A stretch of 64,000 bases of DNA from Scilla litardierei (lineage: Eukaryota > Streptophyta > Magnoliopsida > Asparagales > Asparagaceae), in NCBI GenBank assembly GCA_030789695.1, contig CM061142.1, forward strand, positions 607,609,659 to 607,673,658, given 5' to 3'. The first letter of the stretch is position 1. The number at the start of each line of letters is the position of its first letter. Positions 11,901 through 22,776 of this stretch are shown in pieces. The notes beneath the pieces are model-generated. The model made no database searches, was not told where the DNA came from, and worked only from the letters and a program-made list of their open reading frames with translations. The position numbers were made by a program, and so were the translations under genes.

Positions 11901-11963
11901 GCTCCACGTCTGAGCGGACCTCCTCATGTCTCGTCTTCCATTTTAGGGAAGCGGGGCGTGACA
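8963..11963 (+). repeat. E1 3' LTR
   Basis: 3001 bp, matching 1213-4217 with scattered substitutions and a few 1-2 bp indels by eye. The same hairpin and small ORF are present. It ends GTGACA, followed by the AGAGT duplication. The reverse-strand frame 11634-11855 and similar ones here are not supported as genes. Confidence 0.95.
11510..11617 (+). CDS. Small acidic LTR ORF, 35 aa (3' LTR of E1)
   Basis: Identical in sequence to the copy at 3764-3871. The hairpin arms are at 11479-11487 and 11507-11515. No family is recognised; see the 5' copy for the comparison with E2. Confidence 0.5.
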   Translation: MSGSELELPAEDEQYVDAEFELHAETEYEDTGDQS

Positions 11964-11995
11964 AGAGTGCAATGGAGGCCATGAACCTAGGCCTG
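11964..11995 (-). pseudogene. U1: U1-1 snRNA gene, middle fragment
   Basis: A 32-bp piece of U1 between E1 and E3, covering the end of stem-loop I and the U1A-binding loop ATTGCAC of stem-loop II. Its first five bases are the E1 target duplication and its last five (GCCTG) the E3 one. It proves that the two elements inserted separately, 27 bp apart, in one gene. Confidence 0.9.
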
Positions 11996-12419
11996 TGTTG
12001 AATATTGGACTCCCCGGATTTGGTTTTGATGATGAGCAAACATAAATAATCCATGAACTAACAATTTGTGAGCGCAGTATTGGAGATCGTCGCCAAATTC
12101 ACGAGAACATTCAAAGCGACATCTCAACACTTCCCAAAGCTCGTATTCATGCCTAAAGCTTCGTTGAAGCTCTTGCGCCGTTTTGGAAGTTATGAAGATT
12201 CAATCGAAGCTCTCGAAGACCGTTTATTAAGGTTTTATTTATAGTCTTTTAGCTTCGATATATAGAATGTTAAGCCTTGAGTATATCTTACGTTTCTATC
12301 TTCATTACGCTCATTTCGTAGCTCTAGGATCCTTGCACAAGTTCATTCTAACTTCCTCGAAGCATCGCGCTTCGATTCGGACTTTATTGTGCATGTTAGT
12401 TGGTACAAGAACAAGTACT

Positions 12420-12934
12420 GACCGACTAGATGGTGATCTAATCGGTCGGCAACTCTTCTTGGACCGACTAGTTTGATTCCTTAATTTCTTGGACTTTACT
12501 GTTTACAGTTAGTCGGTCTACGTTGACTCACCGACCGACTAGTTTGTGAACTAGTCGGTCAGTGATGCTTCTTTGACCGACTAGTTGTGACTTACAGTTC
12601 ATGCTAAAATTCTCCTAAGCTACTGTTTATCGTTAGTCGGTCTAAGAACGTTTGGTGACCGACTAGTTGACAATCTAGTCGGTCAACTTTTGTTCTTGGA
12701 CCGACTAAGTCAACTTGTGTTCAGACTATTTCATTTTGCCTCTTAGTCGGTCTACGTTCACTGACTGACCGACTAGTTGTGAAACTAGTCGGTCAGAATG
12801 TCTTCTTGGACCGACTAGATTTCTAGGTCTGAAATTCTCTTTCTTCTCAGTTCCTCTCTTAGTCGGTCCATGCTGTTTGACTGACCGACTAGTTGATGAA
12901 CTAGTCGGTCAGTGATTGTTCTTTGACCGACTAA
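12420..12934 (+). repeat. ACCGACTAG/CTAGTCGGT palindrome array in E3 5' LTR
   Basis: About five modules, each made of nested inverted repeats: TAGTCGGTC, about 15-20 nt, GACCGACTAG, 6-9 nt, CTAGTCGGTC, about 15-20 nt, GACCGACTA. Modules are separated by about 30-45 nt of unique sequence. Clustered palindromes before the TATA box are known in Sirevirus LTRs. The same modules occur in the gypsy element E2. Confidence 0.9.
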
Positions 12935-12987
12935 TTCTCACAGATTTCTATCCGATGGAGAATGACCTAACTTGTTTTTATGGGACC

Positions 12988-12996
12988 CTATAAATA
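12988..12996 (+). promoter_or_regulatory. E3 LTR TATA box
   Basis: CTATAAATA, about 54 bp downstream of the last palindrome. The 3' LTR copy is at 23769-23777. Confidence 0.75.
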
Positions 12997-13752
12997 CGAA
13001 CCTAGGTCATTTCTATCTAGGTTTGAGCTTCCATTCAGAGATTCATTGAGATCAAAAGAGATAGCCATTCTCACTCAAATCTAAAGCTCTCTTTCTCACA
13101 AGAAACCCATTCTCTCTCATTTCTAGATCTAGAATCCATCTAGAGAGAAGGTTGTTCTTGGTGAGCTCTTCAAGCTATTGCTTGATCCAAGTCTCCAAAT
13201 CATCCCTAGGCACCGATTGCTGGTCATTTCCTTGGTGCTAGGTCTTGGTGACTTCATCTTCCTCAAATCCTTCATTTCACCATTTGGGTAAGAAAAACTC
13301 AAGGTATAGGATTTTGTGGTAAGATTGTTTATTTCATATTAAACTCTTTAATATTGCTTTGTGATTCTCTCGGTTGTGAGAGAAGGTTGTGATCCCGGGT
13401 TGTGGGATTCACGTTTGCTATTGCATGTATGATTTGATCTTGTGAAGGTTTTTCACAAGATATTCATAGTGGAAATCTTGAGTTAGGGTTTCTAACTCAA
13501 GTATCCGGAGGGGATCCGGGTGGTTGGGACGTAGGATCACCGGGAACAAGTCGGGGAGATTTGGGTGGATCCGAACCCATTAACATCGTTTGTTAGCATT
13601 GTTAATTTTGTGTTGTCATTCAATTTAAGCTTCCGCAAATTGATTTGGTAGTTGTTTGCAATTTAATTTGGAATTATACTCCTTATTATTTTAAAGTACT
13701 ATTCACCCCCCCCCCTCTAGTACTTGTGCAGTAGCTGGTAGGGCATTACATT

Positions 13753-13764
13753 TGGTATCAGAGC
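13753..13764 (+). other. E3 primer binding site, initiator-Met type
   Basis: TGGTATCAGAGC, 2 nt after the LTR end, is the standard plant copia site complementary to the 3' end of initiator tRNA-Met. Confidence 0.9.
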
Positions 13765-13777
13765 CAGATACTTAGCT

Positions 13778-16018
13778 ATGTCTGCCAACGACAACAAGAC
13801 CGTGCGTCCACCTTCCAATTATGACACCTTCAGGAACCGAGAAGGAGCATCTTCGGTGATGGAAGGACATTCCTCTACGAGGCCTCCATTCTTCAACGGT
13901 ACCAACTACGGGTACTGGAAATGCCGGATGGAAACCTTCCTCCGGAGTGCATCCTTATGGAGAACCACAATGAAGGAATATATTGAACCCGAAGAAGAAG
14001 ACTTTGAGAAATGGACTACCGCGGAGGTCGCCGCGGAGGTAATCAATGCCAAGGCAATGAACGCCTGGCAATGCGCATTGGAGCCCGAGGACTTCAATAA
14101 GATATGCACATGTAAGAGTGCATATCAAATTTGGAACTCCCTCCTTATTCTTCATGAAGGGACGAGTAGGGTAAGAGACTCTAAACTCGTAGTCGTAAAC
14201 AAAGATTACGAAATGTTTCATATGCAACAGGGCGAGAAGATGAAAGAATATTACGCTCGCTTCGTTGACATAATAAACGAGTTAGAGGCCCTCGGCAAGT
14301 CCTACACTCAAAAGGAGAAGTGCTCAAAGCTTATTGAAGGACTTCCCTCTTCTTGGGAAAAACGTACCTTCGCCATTGAGGAAGGTAATGACATGAACAA
14401 ATATACCGTAGTTCAACTAATGGGTACTTTGATGTCATACGAGGTACGCAAAGATAGCAAGGTGAAGTTACAAGAAAAGATGAAGTCCTATTTGAACCAA
14501 GATGCGCCTAAGAAAAAGGCGATTGCATTCAAGGCGGCTTCATCCACCTCTACCGATGATGAGGACTCGGAAGAAGAAATGGACATGGAATCCATTGCAC
14601 TCATGGCAAAGAAGTTCAATCGCTTCTTCCGAAAGGGTAACTTCAAACAAAAATCTAAGTTTACTTCTACTAACGCCTCTCCACCTTTGTGCTTTAAATG
14701 CAATAAGCCAGGACACATCAAAGCGGATTGTCCTCAAAACAAGCAAAAGGAGAAGTGGAAGGCGCCGAAGTTCGACAAGTCAAAGAAGTACAAAAAGGGG
14801 TACAAAAAGGGACTTGTCGGAGCAACATTCACCGACTCCGAGGATTCCTCAAGCGGAGAGTCGGATGATGAGAAAGTGGAGCAAGCGCACATGTGCTTCA
14901 TGGCAAGAGAGGAGCATGATCAAGGATCTTCCTCCTCCGATGATAGCGACGACGAAGGCGATGAGGTAACTATGGATGATCTTAGGGATGCTAACTCTCA
15001 TTTATGGTCTAAATACACAAAATTAGTAAATCGATATACTAAAGTAAAAGATGACCTAGCTAGCATTCAAACCTCGCCTAAGACTATCATCACCAACAAC
15101 GACACCGTTGTTGAAGAGTTAAGAAATGAGATTGTTAATCTCAAATCTAAACTTGAACATGTTAGCATTGATGATCCGGAAGAACATAGGATAGCGGATT
15201 TAACTTCTCAAAACTCTACTTTGAGTATTGAGAACGAGAATCTTAAATCTCGTGTTTATGTGCTTACATCGCAAGTATCCACGTTAGATACTTCTATGCG
15301 TTCTCTCAAAGAGAAATATGAGAACACATTAGGCCGAATCAATAGATTCAATAAGGGTAAGGACCATTTGGATAAAATCCTAAGTGACTTACTTCCGGCC
15401 AATCACCACATTGGCTTGGGGTATACGATGGGATGTCCATCCAAAGCGGCCACTACTTTTGTTAGGCCAACTTTCGGTGACTCTACGAGTGGTAGCAAAC
15501 ACTCTATTGGTAGTTCATCTACCAATGGTGCTTCCACCTCGTCCACACCCTCTTTTGGAAAGAAACCCACTTTGGGTGGACCTCCAAAGAAGGGGCATGC
15601 TTATATGTACACAAATACCATGCCACGTAGGAACACACGTCCTACTCCACCATCTCACACATATGATGATTTCTATGCTACACGTTCACGGGCACGTGCA
15701 CACCATGTGAGACACCCTCACGCACGTGTTCCCACACATGTATATGTTCACCCACCTCATCGTATGAATAATTCTCGTCGTGCACCATTCCATCATGTCC
15801 CGTATGCCTATCCACAACATGCATCACGTAGAAATCAACGTCGCATGCATGCACCCAATAGGATGATGGCTCCCAAAATTTTCACTATTTGGAGCCCAAA
15901 GGACACAAGCATGGATGAAAAACAAGTATATATGAATTCTTATTTTTCGGATGTTGTGCATAGTAGAGATTATGTGGGGAAGTCAAAGTCCAATTGGACT
16001 TGGCTTCCAAAGGTCTAA
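13778..16018 (+). CDS. gag: E3 gag, 746 aa
   Basis: Open Sirevirus-type gag starting MSANDNKT, 27 bp after the primer site start. An N-terminal DUF4219-like block (FNGTNYGYWKCRM, about residues 39-51) precedes a UBN2-type gag domain (about 95-230). The CCHC knuckle CFKCNKPGHIKADC is near residue 305. Acidic stretches follow, then a predicted coiled coil (about 440-530) and a His/Arg-rich C-terminus (about 620-715). Pol follows in the same frame after TAA 16016, TGA 16034, TGA 16049 and TAG 16070. The gag body is intact, but its original end is uncertain because the gag-pol frame may once have been continuous. Confidence 0.88.
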   Translation: MSANDNKTVRPPSNYDTFRNREGASSVMEGHSSTRPPFFNGTNYGYWKCRMETFLRSASLWRTTMKEYIEPEEEDFEKWTTAEVAAEVINAKAMNAWQCALEPEDFNKICTCKSAYQIWNSLLILHEGTSRVRDSKLVVVNKDYEMFHMQQGEKMKEYYARFVDIINELEALGKSYTQKEKCSKLIEGLPSSWEKRTFAIEEGNDMNKYTVVQLMGTLMSYEVRKDSKVKLQEKMKSYLNQDAPKKKAIAFKAASSTSTDDEDSEEEMDMESIALMAKKFNRFFRKGNFKQKSKFTSTNASPPLCFKCNKPGHIKADCPQNKQKEKWKAPKFDKSKKYKKGYKKGLVGATFTDSEDSSSGESDDEKVEQAHMCFMAREEHDQGSSSSDDSDDEGDEVTMDDLRDANSHLWSKYTKLVNRYTKVKDDLASIQTSPKTIITNNDTVVEELRNEIVNLKSKLEHVSIDDPEEHRIADLTSQNSTLSIENENLKSRVYVLTSQVSTLDTSMRSLKEKYENTLGRINRFNKGKDHLDKILSDLLPANHHIGLGYTMGCPSKAATTFVRPTFGDSTSGSKHSIGSSSTNGASTSSTPSFGKKPTLGGPPKKGHAYMYTNTMPRRNTRPTPPSHTYDDFYATRSRARAHHVRHPHARVPTHVYVHPPHRMNNSRRAPFHHVPYAYPQHASRRNQRRMHAPNRMMAPKIFTIWSPKDTSMDEKQVYMNSYFSDVVHSRDYVGKSKSNWTWLPKV

Positions 16019-16072
16019 CTTTTGAGGACCCAATGACCTTGGGTACCATGATATGAAAGTTTCTATCTTTAG

Positions 16073-19000
16073 GTACTCAAGGAAAAGAAAAAGAAGAGGA
16101 GCAACAAATTTAAATTTAGCTCCAAAGGGAATTGGATACTCGATAGCAGGTGTTCAAAACACATGACAGGTGACGCTCAATTGCTCTCCGGAGTGGTTCC
16201 CATTGCAAATGGAAATCGCGTCGTATTTGGAGGCAACGAGAGCGGAACCATCGTCGGTGTTGGTAAAGTGGGTAACCCTTCTAAACCCTTAATTAGTGAT
16301 GTCTATCTAGTTAATGGTTTAAATCATAATCTTATTTCAATAAGCCAACTTTGTGACAAAGGTTACAAAGTTAGCTTTGCGAAAGGATTGTGTCATATTT
16401 CAAATGATAATAATAAATTATTATTTTCCGGCACACGCCATAAAGATATTTATATTTTGGATCTTCCTAAGTCATATGAACAATGTCTCGTTGCCAACAC
16501 AAGTGAACAACACTTATGGCATCGACGCTTTGGACATGTCAACTTTGGAACACTTTATAAGCTTTCGAAATTAAATTCCATTAAAGGTTTTCCGAAGCTC
16601 GTTTTCGAAAAGAAAAGTTTTTGTGATTCTTGTCAACGTGGCAAGCTTCCTAAATCTTCATTTAAACCTAAGAAAAGCATTTCTACGAAACGGCCACTAG
16701 AGCTTTTACATCTAGATTTATTTGGGCCAACTAGAGTTGCTTCCTTAGGAAATGCAAGATATGGACTAGTCATCGTTGATGATTATTCAAGATTTACATG
16801 GGTATTTTTCTTATGTAATAAAAATGAAGCTTTTGAAAACTTCACAATATTTGTGAAGAAAGTACAAAATCTCATCGGAACCACCATTGTCACTATTCGT
16901 AGTGATCATGGGTGTGAATTTGAGAATGAGTCTTTCTCAAATTTTTGTGATGATCTTGGAATTACTCACACGTTTTCTTTCCCTCGCGCACCTCCTCAAA
17001 ATGGTGTTGTTGAGAGGAAGAATAGAACGCTTGTGGAGTGTGCTCGCACTATGCTCGAAGATAGTCAACTTGGTTATCAATTTTGGGCGGAAGCGGTACA
17101 CACCGCTTGTTATGTGTTTAATAGAATACTTTTGAGGCCCGGCACCAAACAAACTTGCTATGAATTGTTGTTTGGTAGATTGCCTCAAGTTAAACATTTT
17201 CGTGTTTTCGGCGTAAAATGTTTCATTAAAAACACATATGATAATTTGGACAAGTTTGATCCGAGATCGGATGAGGGGATATTTGTTGGGTATTCCTCAC
17301 GTAGCAAAGCCTACCGGATATACATCAAAAGATCCTCTACGATCGAGGAATCACTTCATGTCTCTTTTAATGAGAATTTTACTACTTCTAGAATTTCAAA
17401 TGATAATGATTCTATGGATGTTTTATGTGATTCGTTTGAAAATTCTAAGTCTATTGATTCAATTGATTCTATTGAGACTAACCCGACTAATGAAGTTATT
17501 GAGAATGTGCCTAGTGTTCAAGTTATTCCCAAGCGGCTTCATACCGTTCGCGACCATCCCCATGAGCAAGTCATTGGCAATATTAATGATAGTGTCAAGA
17601 CGAGATCTCAAGTCCACCACTTCGCCAATTGTGCCTTTGCCTCATCGATAGAGCCAAAGAATATCGTTGAAGCGTGCGAAGATAGTGCTTGGATCCTTGC
17701 CATGGTGGAGGAACTCATTCAATTCGAGAGGAATGAGGTATGGGAGCTTGTTCCTTTGCCATCGAAGAACCACACCGTCATAGGGACAAAGTGGACCTTC
17801 AAGAACAAAACCGACGAAAATCAAGTAGTCGTCCGGAACAAAGCAAGGTTAGTTGCTCAAGGCTATCGCCAAGAGGAAGGTATCGATTTCGAAGAATCCT
17901 TCGCTCTAGTAGCTAGATTAGAATCAATTAGACTTTTATTGTCTTATGCATGCCATAAAAATTTTAAGTTATTTCAAATGGATGTTAAAAGTGCATTTTT
18001 AAACGGAGATGTTGTTGAGGAAGTTTACGTTTCTCAACCTCCGGGCTTCATAAATGAAAAATTTCCAAATCATGTTTTTAAACTAAAGAAAGCTCTTTAT
18101 GGTTTGAGACAAGCTCCTCGAGCTTGGTATGATCGCCTAAAGAATTTTCTTTTGGATTTGAATTTTAAAATAGGCGAAGCCGATTCTACACTTTTTGTTA
18201 AGCATGCGAATAATGATATTTTATTAGTTCAAATTTATGTTGATGATATCATTTTCGGTGCTACTAACTTCACTCTTTGCGAAGAGTTTTCTAATGTTAT
18301 GAAGGACCAATTTGAGATGAGCCACATGGGCGAACTCAAATATTTCTTAGGTCTCCAAATTCGCCAATTGAACGATGCAATCTTCATCCACCAAACGAAG
18401 TATACGATGGAGTTGCTTAAGCGATTTGGAATGGAAAGTGCTTCCGGGAAAAAGACTCCAATGAGCACGACTACGCATCTTGACAAGGATACGGGCGGAA
18501 AGGATGTAGACATTCGTCTATATCGAGGTATGATAGGTAGTTTACTTTATCTTACCGCAAGTAGGCCCAATATTATGTTTGCCGTATGCGTATGTGCTCG
18601 TTATCAGTCTCAACCTAAGGAGTCTCACTTAGTAGCGGTAAAGCGTATTTTCCGTTATCTAAGTTACACTTTAGATTTTGGATTACTTTATCCGAAATCT
18701 AGCACGTATGAGTTAGTCTCATACAGTGATGCCGATTATGCGGGATGCAAATCCGACAGGAAAAGTACTAGTGGCACTTGCCATTTTCTAGGAAATTCTC
18801 TTGTCTCTTGGTTTTCCAAGAAGCAAAATTCCGTATCACTTTCAACCACCGAGGCGGAATATATTGCCGCCGGTGCCGCTTGTGCCCAGGTTCTTTGGAT
18901 GAGACACACACTGAAGGATTTTGGTATTCACTGTGATACTAGCCCTATCATGGTGGATAACCAAAGTGCTATCTGTCTTTCAAAGAATCCGGTGCACCAT

Positions 19001-19186
19001 TCCCGATCAAAACATATAGATGTCCGACACCATTTCTTAGATGATCATATTGCTAAATAGGACATCATTTTAGTGTACGTTGAAACCCAAAAGCAAATCG
19101 CCGATATTTTCACGAAACCCCTAAAGGAGGACTCCTTTGTGCGGTTGCGTCGAGAATTGGGGATTATGGGTGAATCCGAGATATAG
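16073..19186 (+). pseudogene. pol: E3 pol: protease-integrase-RT-RNase H
   Basis: Copia-order polyprotein in the gag frame. The protease active site reads Asp-Ser-Arg (16142-16150) where the family has Asp-Ser-Gly. GAG-pre-integrase zinc finger (LWHRRFGH near 16517, CDSC near 16624), integrase core ([23 protein letters not shown]), reverse transcriptase ([18 protein letters not shown] near 18235) and RNase H ([15 protein letters not shown]) are all recognisable and otherwise open for nearly 1000 codons. A TAG at 19058-19060 cuts the last 42 codons, which still read IADIFTKPL. It is likely only recently dead. Confidence 0.9.
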
Positions 19187-19430
19187 GATTCATATTTAAA
19201 CTCAATCATCTTGCATGCTAATATATTTCGCGATATTTCGTTCATGCTAGATTTGTTGAATTTTTGGGAATTTTATGAGATTTGTTTGAATTTATGATCG
19301 AATTCGTATTTCAATGTCGTATTTAAGATTTCGACGTTTTATGGGGTAATTTAGATGACTAATGAGAGTGTTAAGATGTTTCATCCAAGTGGTTTGTGAA
19401 GAGAAATCAATTATCAATTTTTGAACTCTT

Positions 19431-19813
19431 CTAGTCGGTTTCAGTTCATTTGTCAACCGACTAGATGCTCATCTAGTCGGTCAGCAAATGAACTCAGACC
19501 GACTAGATCAAGCTTTCTTCTAACTCTTTTCATTTTCTTTCTGTAGTCGGTCACAGTACATTTACCGACCGACTAGATTGAAAACTAGTCGGTCAGTGAG
19601 TATACTGCGACCGACTAAATCTAGCCCTAAAAATCCCTGTTTGCCTCTGTTTCGACTTAGTCGGTTCAAGCTCATTGACCGACCGACTAGATCGTGATCT
19701 AGTCGGTCAGTGCTTGAACTGTGACCGACTAAGTGGGTTAGGGCATTTGTGTCTTTTCCAGATCTCGACCGACTTATACTCATTTCGTTCGACTAAAGCT
19801 CATTTTAGTCGGT
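19431..19813 (+). repeat. Internal ACCGACTAG palindrome array of E3
   Basis: Three further modules of the LTR type, between the pol stop (19186) and the env-like start (20110). The spacer sequences differ from those in the LTR. Position suggests either a cis element for the env-like gene or a captured U3 fragment; no TATA box is obvious after it. Confidence 0.8.
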
Positions 19814-20109
19814 CTTCACCTCAGCTCCAGCCCGAAAACCCAAACACCCCCTTGAGCCCCTTCACCTTCCCGTCGACTCCGGCCTGATCTCCGGCCATCG
19901 CCGCCGTCCGCCGCCGTCGCCTCCTCCTCCTAGGTATCTCCCTCCTCCTCCTAGGTCGATTCCTACTCTAGGGTTTGATTTAGATCTCTCTCTAGCTTCT
20001 AGGGTTTCGGATTTCCAGAAGTGTGTTAGGTTTGGTGTTTGTGCTTCTAGGGTCTGTGCTTTGGTGTTTGATCTTATCATCGTTTGGTTGTACTCGTCGT
20101 GCCACGACC

Positions 20110-21773
20110 ATGGCAAAGACAAGAATTCCTATCGCCTCTTCTGGGGCTTCTCCTATGTCTATAGGGCCTTCCGACCCTAGGAATCCCCCTAAGCCTAAAC
20201 GTCGTGCCAAATAAACCCAAGCTTCTCCGTCTTCGCCTCCTCTGAAGAAGCAGAGGACGGCGACCGTCAAACCCCGTAAATCTAAGACCAAGAAGGCCAT
20301 ACTCCACTCACCCTCTACTCATCCCGATTCCGACACTGAATTTATCCCTGAGGATGAGCCTAGCCCTAAGGAACCCACTCCTCCACTTCGTCCTAGGACT
20401 CGCCAGCCAAAGGGAAAGGGCCCAATGCCAGCGGGGGTTGTTGACATATCGTTGTGTCGCGATGACCCTATGTGTCTCGCGGCCTACAACCGTATTGAAC
20501 ACTGCCCGATGCTATTGGAGCACTACGTCCAGTTTTCAGATTTCCTTGGCTTAGCCGATCTCCTCTCCTATAGTGGTCTCCTTGATTATCTCCGATATGA
20601 TCTTAAGGCCAATCCTAAACCATATCCTCGCCTTGTGAAATTGTTCTATGCCAATCGTGTTCGAGGCCAGTACAATGCCAGTCACTCCATTGAGACTACT
20701 GTCTTGGGAACTCCTATAGTTCTCACGGCAGAAATCTTGGGGAGATTCTTGGCTGTTCGTCGTGTGGTCTCCTTCCTTCGGACATTTCCGTCGACGATAT
20801 ATCTTCCTTGGATCAGTCAGTTCTTTCAGATATCTTCCAGGTTATCCCCTCCGCATTCATTGGTGTTCCATCGAAATCTTTCAAGCCGAATGCGTGGGTC
20901 CTTAACCTGATCTTGAAGTCTTGCCTACTCCCTAAGTATGGATCATCTTCACTTCCATCCCAGCCGTTCTTGAAATTGATCTACGCTCTTTTCTTGGGGT
21001 GCGAGATTAATTGGGCTCGCGTGATACTCGATAAGATGGACTCTTTCGAGTGTATACGCAAGACCAATAAATCTGCGCATATTCCATACCCTTGTTTGTT
21101 GACCCTCGTGTTTCGTCATTTCCGAGTCCCTCTCCCTCCTGACGATGAGCGTCCCTTGGGTACTCCTCTAAACGCGACGGCCGTTAAGAAATCTCTAGCG
21201 GCGCTTCGTCACGTGCAGAGGTCTACCGCATCTGCTTCCCAGTCTACTCCGTCAGCTGCTGCAGCCCCCGCTCCTCCTGCCACATTAGACGATGTCGTAC
21301 GCCTACTTCGTCAGCACGACTCACGTTTGGCTCGTACTGAGGAGGTAGTCTGCCGTATGGCTCGTATGATGGGGATTGATCTTCCTCCTTCAGTTTCTGA
21401 GGCAGAGGAGATGGACGATGAGGAGCTTGACGAGCTTGTCACTTCCTTAGCTCGTGGTGATGAGGCCACTGCTGCTGCTGCTGCTGCTACCACTTCAGCT
21501 CCTGGAGATGGCACCACTTCAGGTGCTCCAGAGACTTCTGCTTCAGCACTTCAGACTTCTGAGCCTGCTGCTGACCCTGCTGTCGAGCCTGAACATCTAT
21601 CTCCTGCTGCTGTTGAGACCCCTGCTGCTGTTGAGATCCCAGCTGTTGAGCCAGTTGTTTCCACACCTACCCCGACGCTCCCATCTGTTGAGACGCCTCT
21701 TCTCCCTGCAGAGCCTGAGTCCTCTCCGTCGACTGGACCCACGGAGACTGCAGATCCAGCCACTTCCTCGTGA
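20110..21773 (+). pseudogene. E3 env-like ORF (Sirevirus extra gene), broken
   Basis: Starts MAKTRIPIASSG. A Lys/Pro-rich N-terminus contains a TAA at 20212-20214 and continues in frame through 20425. The central block (about 20450-20760, with LVKLFYANRVRG) resembles the putative plant transposon protein domain found in Sirevirus env-like genes. A frameshift at about 20750-20775 moves the frame by one, and the second part runs 20808-21773. The tail has a coiled-coil-like stretch (LDDVVRLLRQHDSRL) and an acidic Ala/Thr/Pro-rich region with GCT repeats. I see no clear transmembrane segment in it. Function in Sireviruses is unproven. Confidence 0.7.
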
Positions 21774-22776
21774 TCGTTTGTTCCGAGGACTCACCACTGC
21801 TCTTTGGATGATTTACCTTTTTGAGAGTGTTTTATTTTGGGTTAGGATGGAGATTGATGGTTGTTTTGATGTACTTTTAGAGTTTTCTGGATGTCGGTTG
21901 GATATTTTGATGTGTTGTATTTTGATGTACTTTGGTTATTGATGATGATGTTATATTTTGATGTAGACAATGATGTAGTTCTTTTTGATGTTTATATAGA
22001 TGATGTGTTGCATTTGATGTGATGTACATTTTTATATTTGATATCTTTTTGGATGTACTCAACATGTTATCATTTCTATATATACATCGGTGTTCATGTT
22101 GTGATATTTACTTCGTCGTGCACATTAATTCTCATTCAATGTCCTTGCAATGTGATTTCGTCGCTCGATGCTTAAATACTTGGTTAAATAGATTATATTT
22201 CTATAATTATATAGAATTGTTTTCCATGCACAAATTTAACCAAGAATATTGAATATTGGAGAGTATGTTTCTTTATTCAAGAAATGAATAATTATTTGGT
22301 ATTTTTGATGATTTTGATTATTTTTTTTTGATAATGGACATTTTGGCACACCTTGATTTGATTTCCACATTTTTCCCTTGGTGTCAATTTGGTCCATCGT
22401 CATTGTCTACGACTCCCGATGTTGGATTTTCCATTTCCTAGTTGTTGTCGTTGTATGCCCCCCATTTTTGGGATAATGCCAAAGGGGGAGAGATAATGAT
22501 AATAAATAGCGCAAATGAAAATTTAACTCAATTTCCAAGAATCTAGTTTGATATGTTAGATTCAGGGGGAGTTAAGATATATATAAGGATTTTCAAAATC
22601 CGATATTTCAAAAATCGATTCTCTTTATTTATCTTACTCGTCTGCTTGATGCAATTCATATATATTCATTTTGGAATTAACGTGTCATCAATGCAGGGGG
22701 AGTAAGTATTTTACATTTGAATCATTATTTTTGATTATTATTTATGTTGGTTTGTCATCACCAAAAAGGGGGAGAA
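21774..22776 (+). other. E3 3' untranslated tail with four polypurine tracts
   Basis: T-rich, non-coding. Purine tracts with a GGGGGAG core occur at 22481-22490, 22563-22571, 22693-22702 and 22763-22776; the last abuts the 3' LTR. Multiple polypurine tracts are a described Sirevirus feature. The first half has repeated TTTTGATGTA-like motifs. Confidence 0.75.

Larger units (their letters stand above)
1213..11963 (+). mobile_element. E1: Tekay/Del-like chromovirus gypsy retrotransposon
   Basis: Complete 10.75-kb LTR element with TG...CA ends, LTRs 1213-4217 and 8963-11963, and a 5-bp target duplication AGAGT (1208-1212 and 11964-11968). Internal order is gag, protease, reverse transcriptase, RNase H, integrase, chromodomain-like tail; this order, long LTRs and the chromodomain point to the Tekay/Del chromovirus lineage. 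The LTRs look about 98% identical by eye, so insertion was fairly recent, yet the coding region has at least five nonsense codons and two single-base deletions. It is inserted inside gene U1-1. Confidence 0.95.
11996..13750 (+). repeat. E3 5' LTR
   Basis: 1755 bp, TGTTGAATATT...GCATTACA. U3 holds the palindromic array 12420-12934, followed by a TATA box. A C-rich run lies near 13706-13716 and differs in length from the 3' LTR. Confidence 0.95.

Noticed and set aside
12420..12934. CRISPR-like array reading of the ACCGACTAG repeats
   Set aside because: Motifs are short nested palindromes inside an LTR with variable spacing, in a plant genome.
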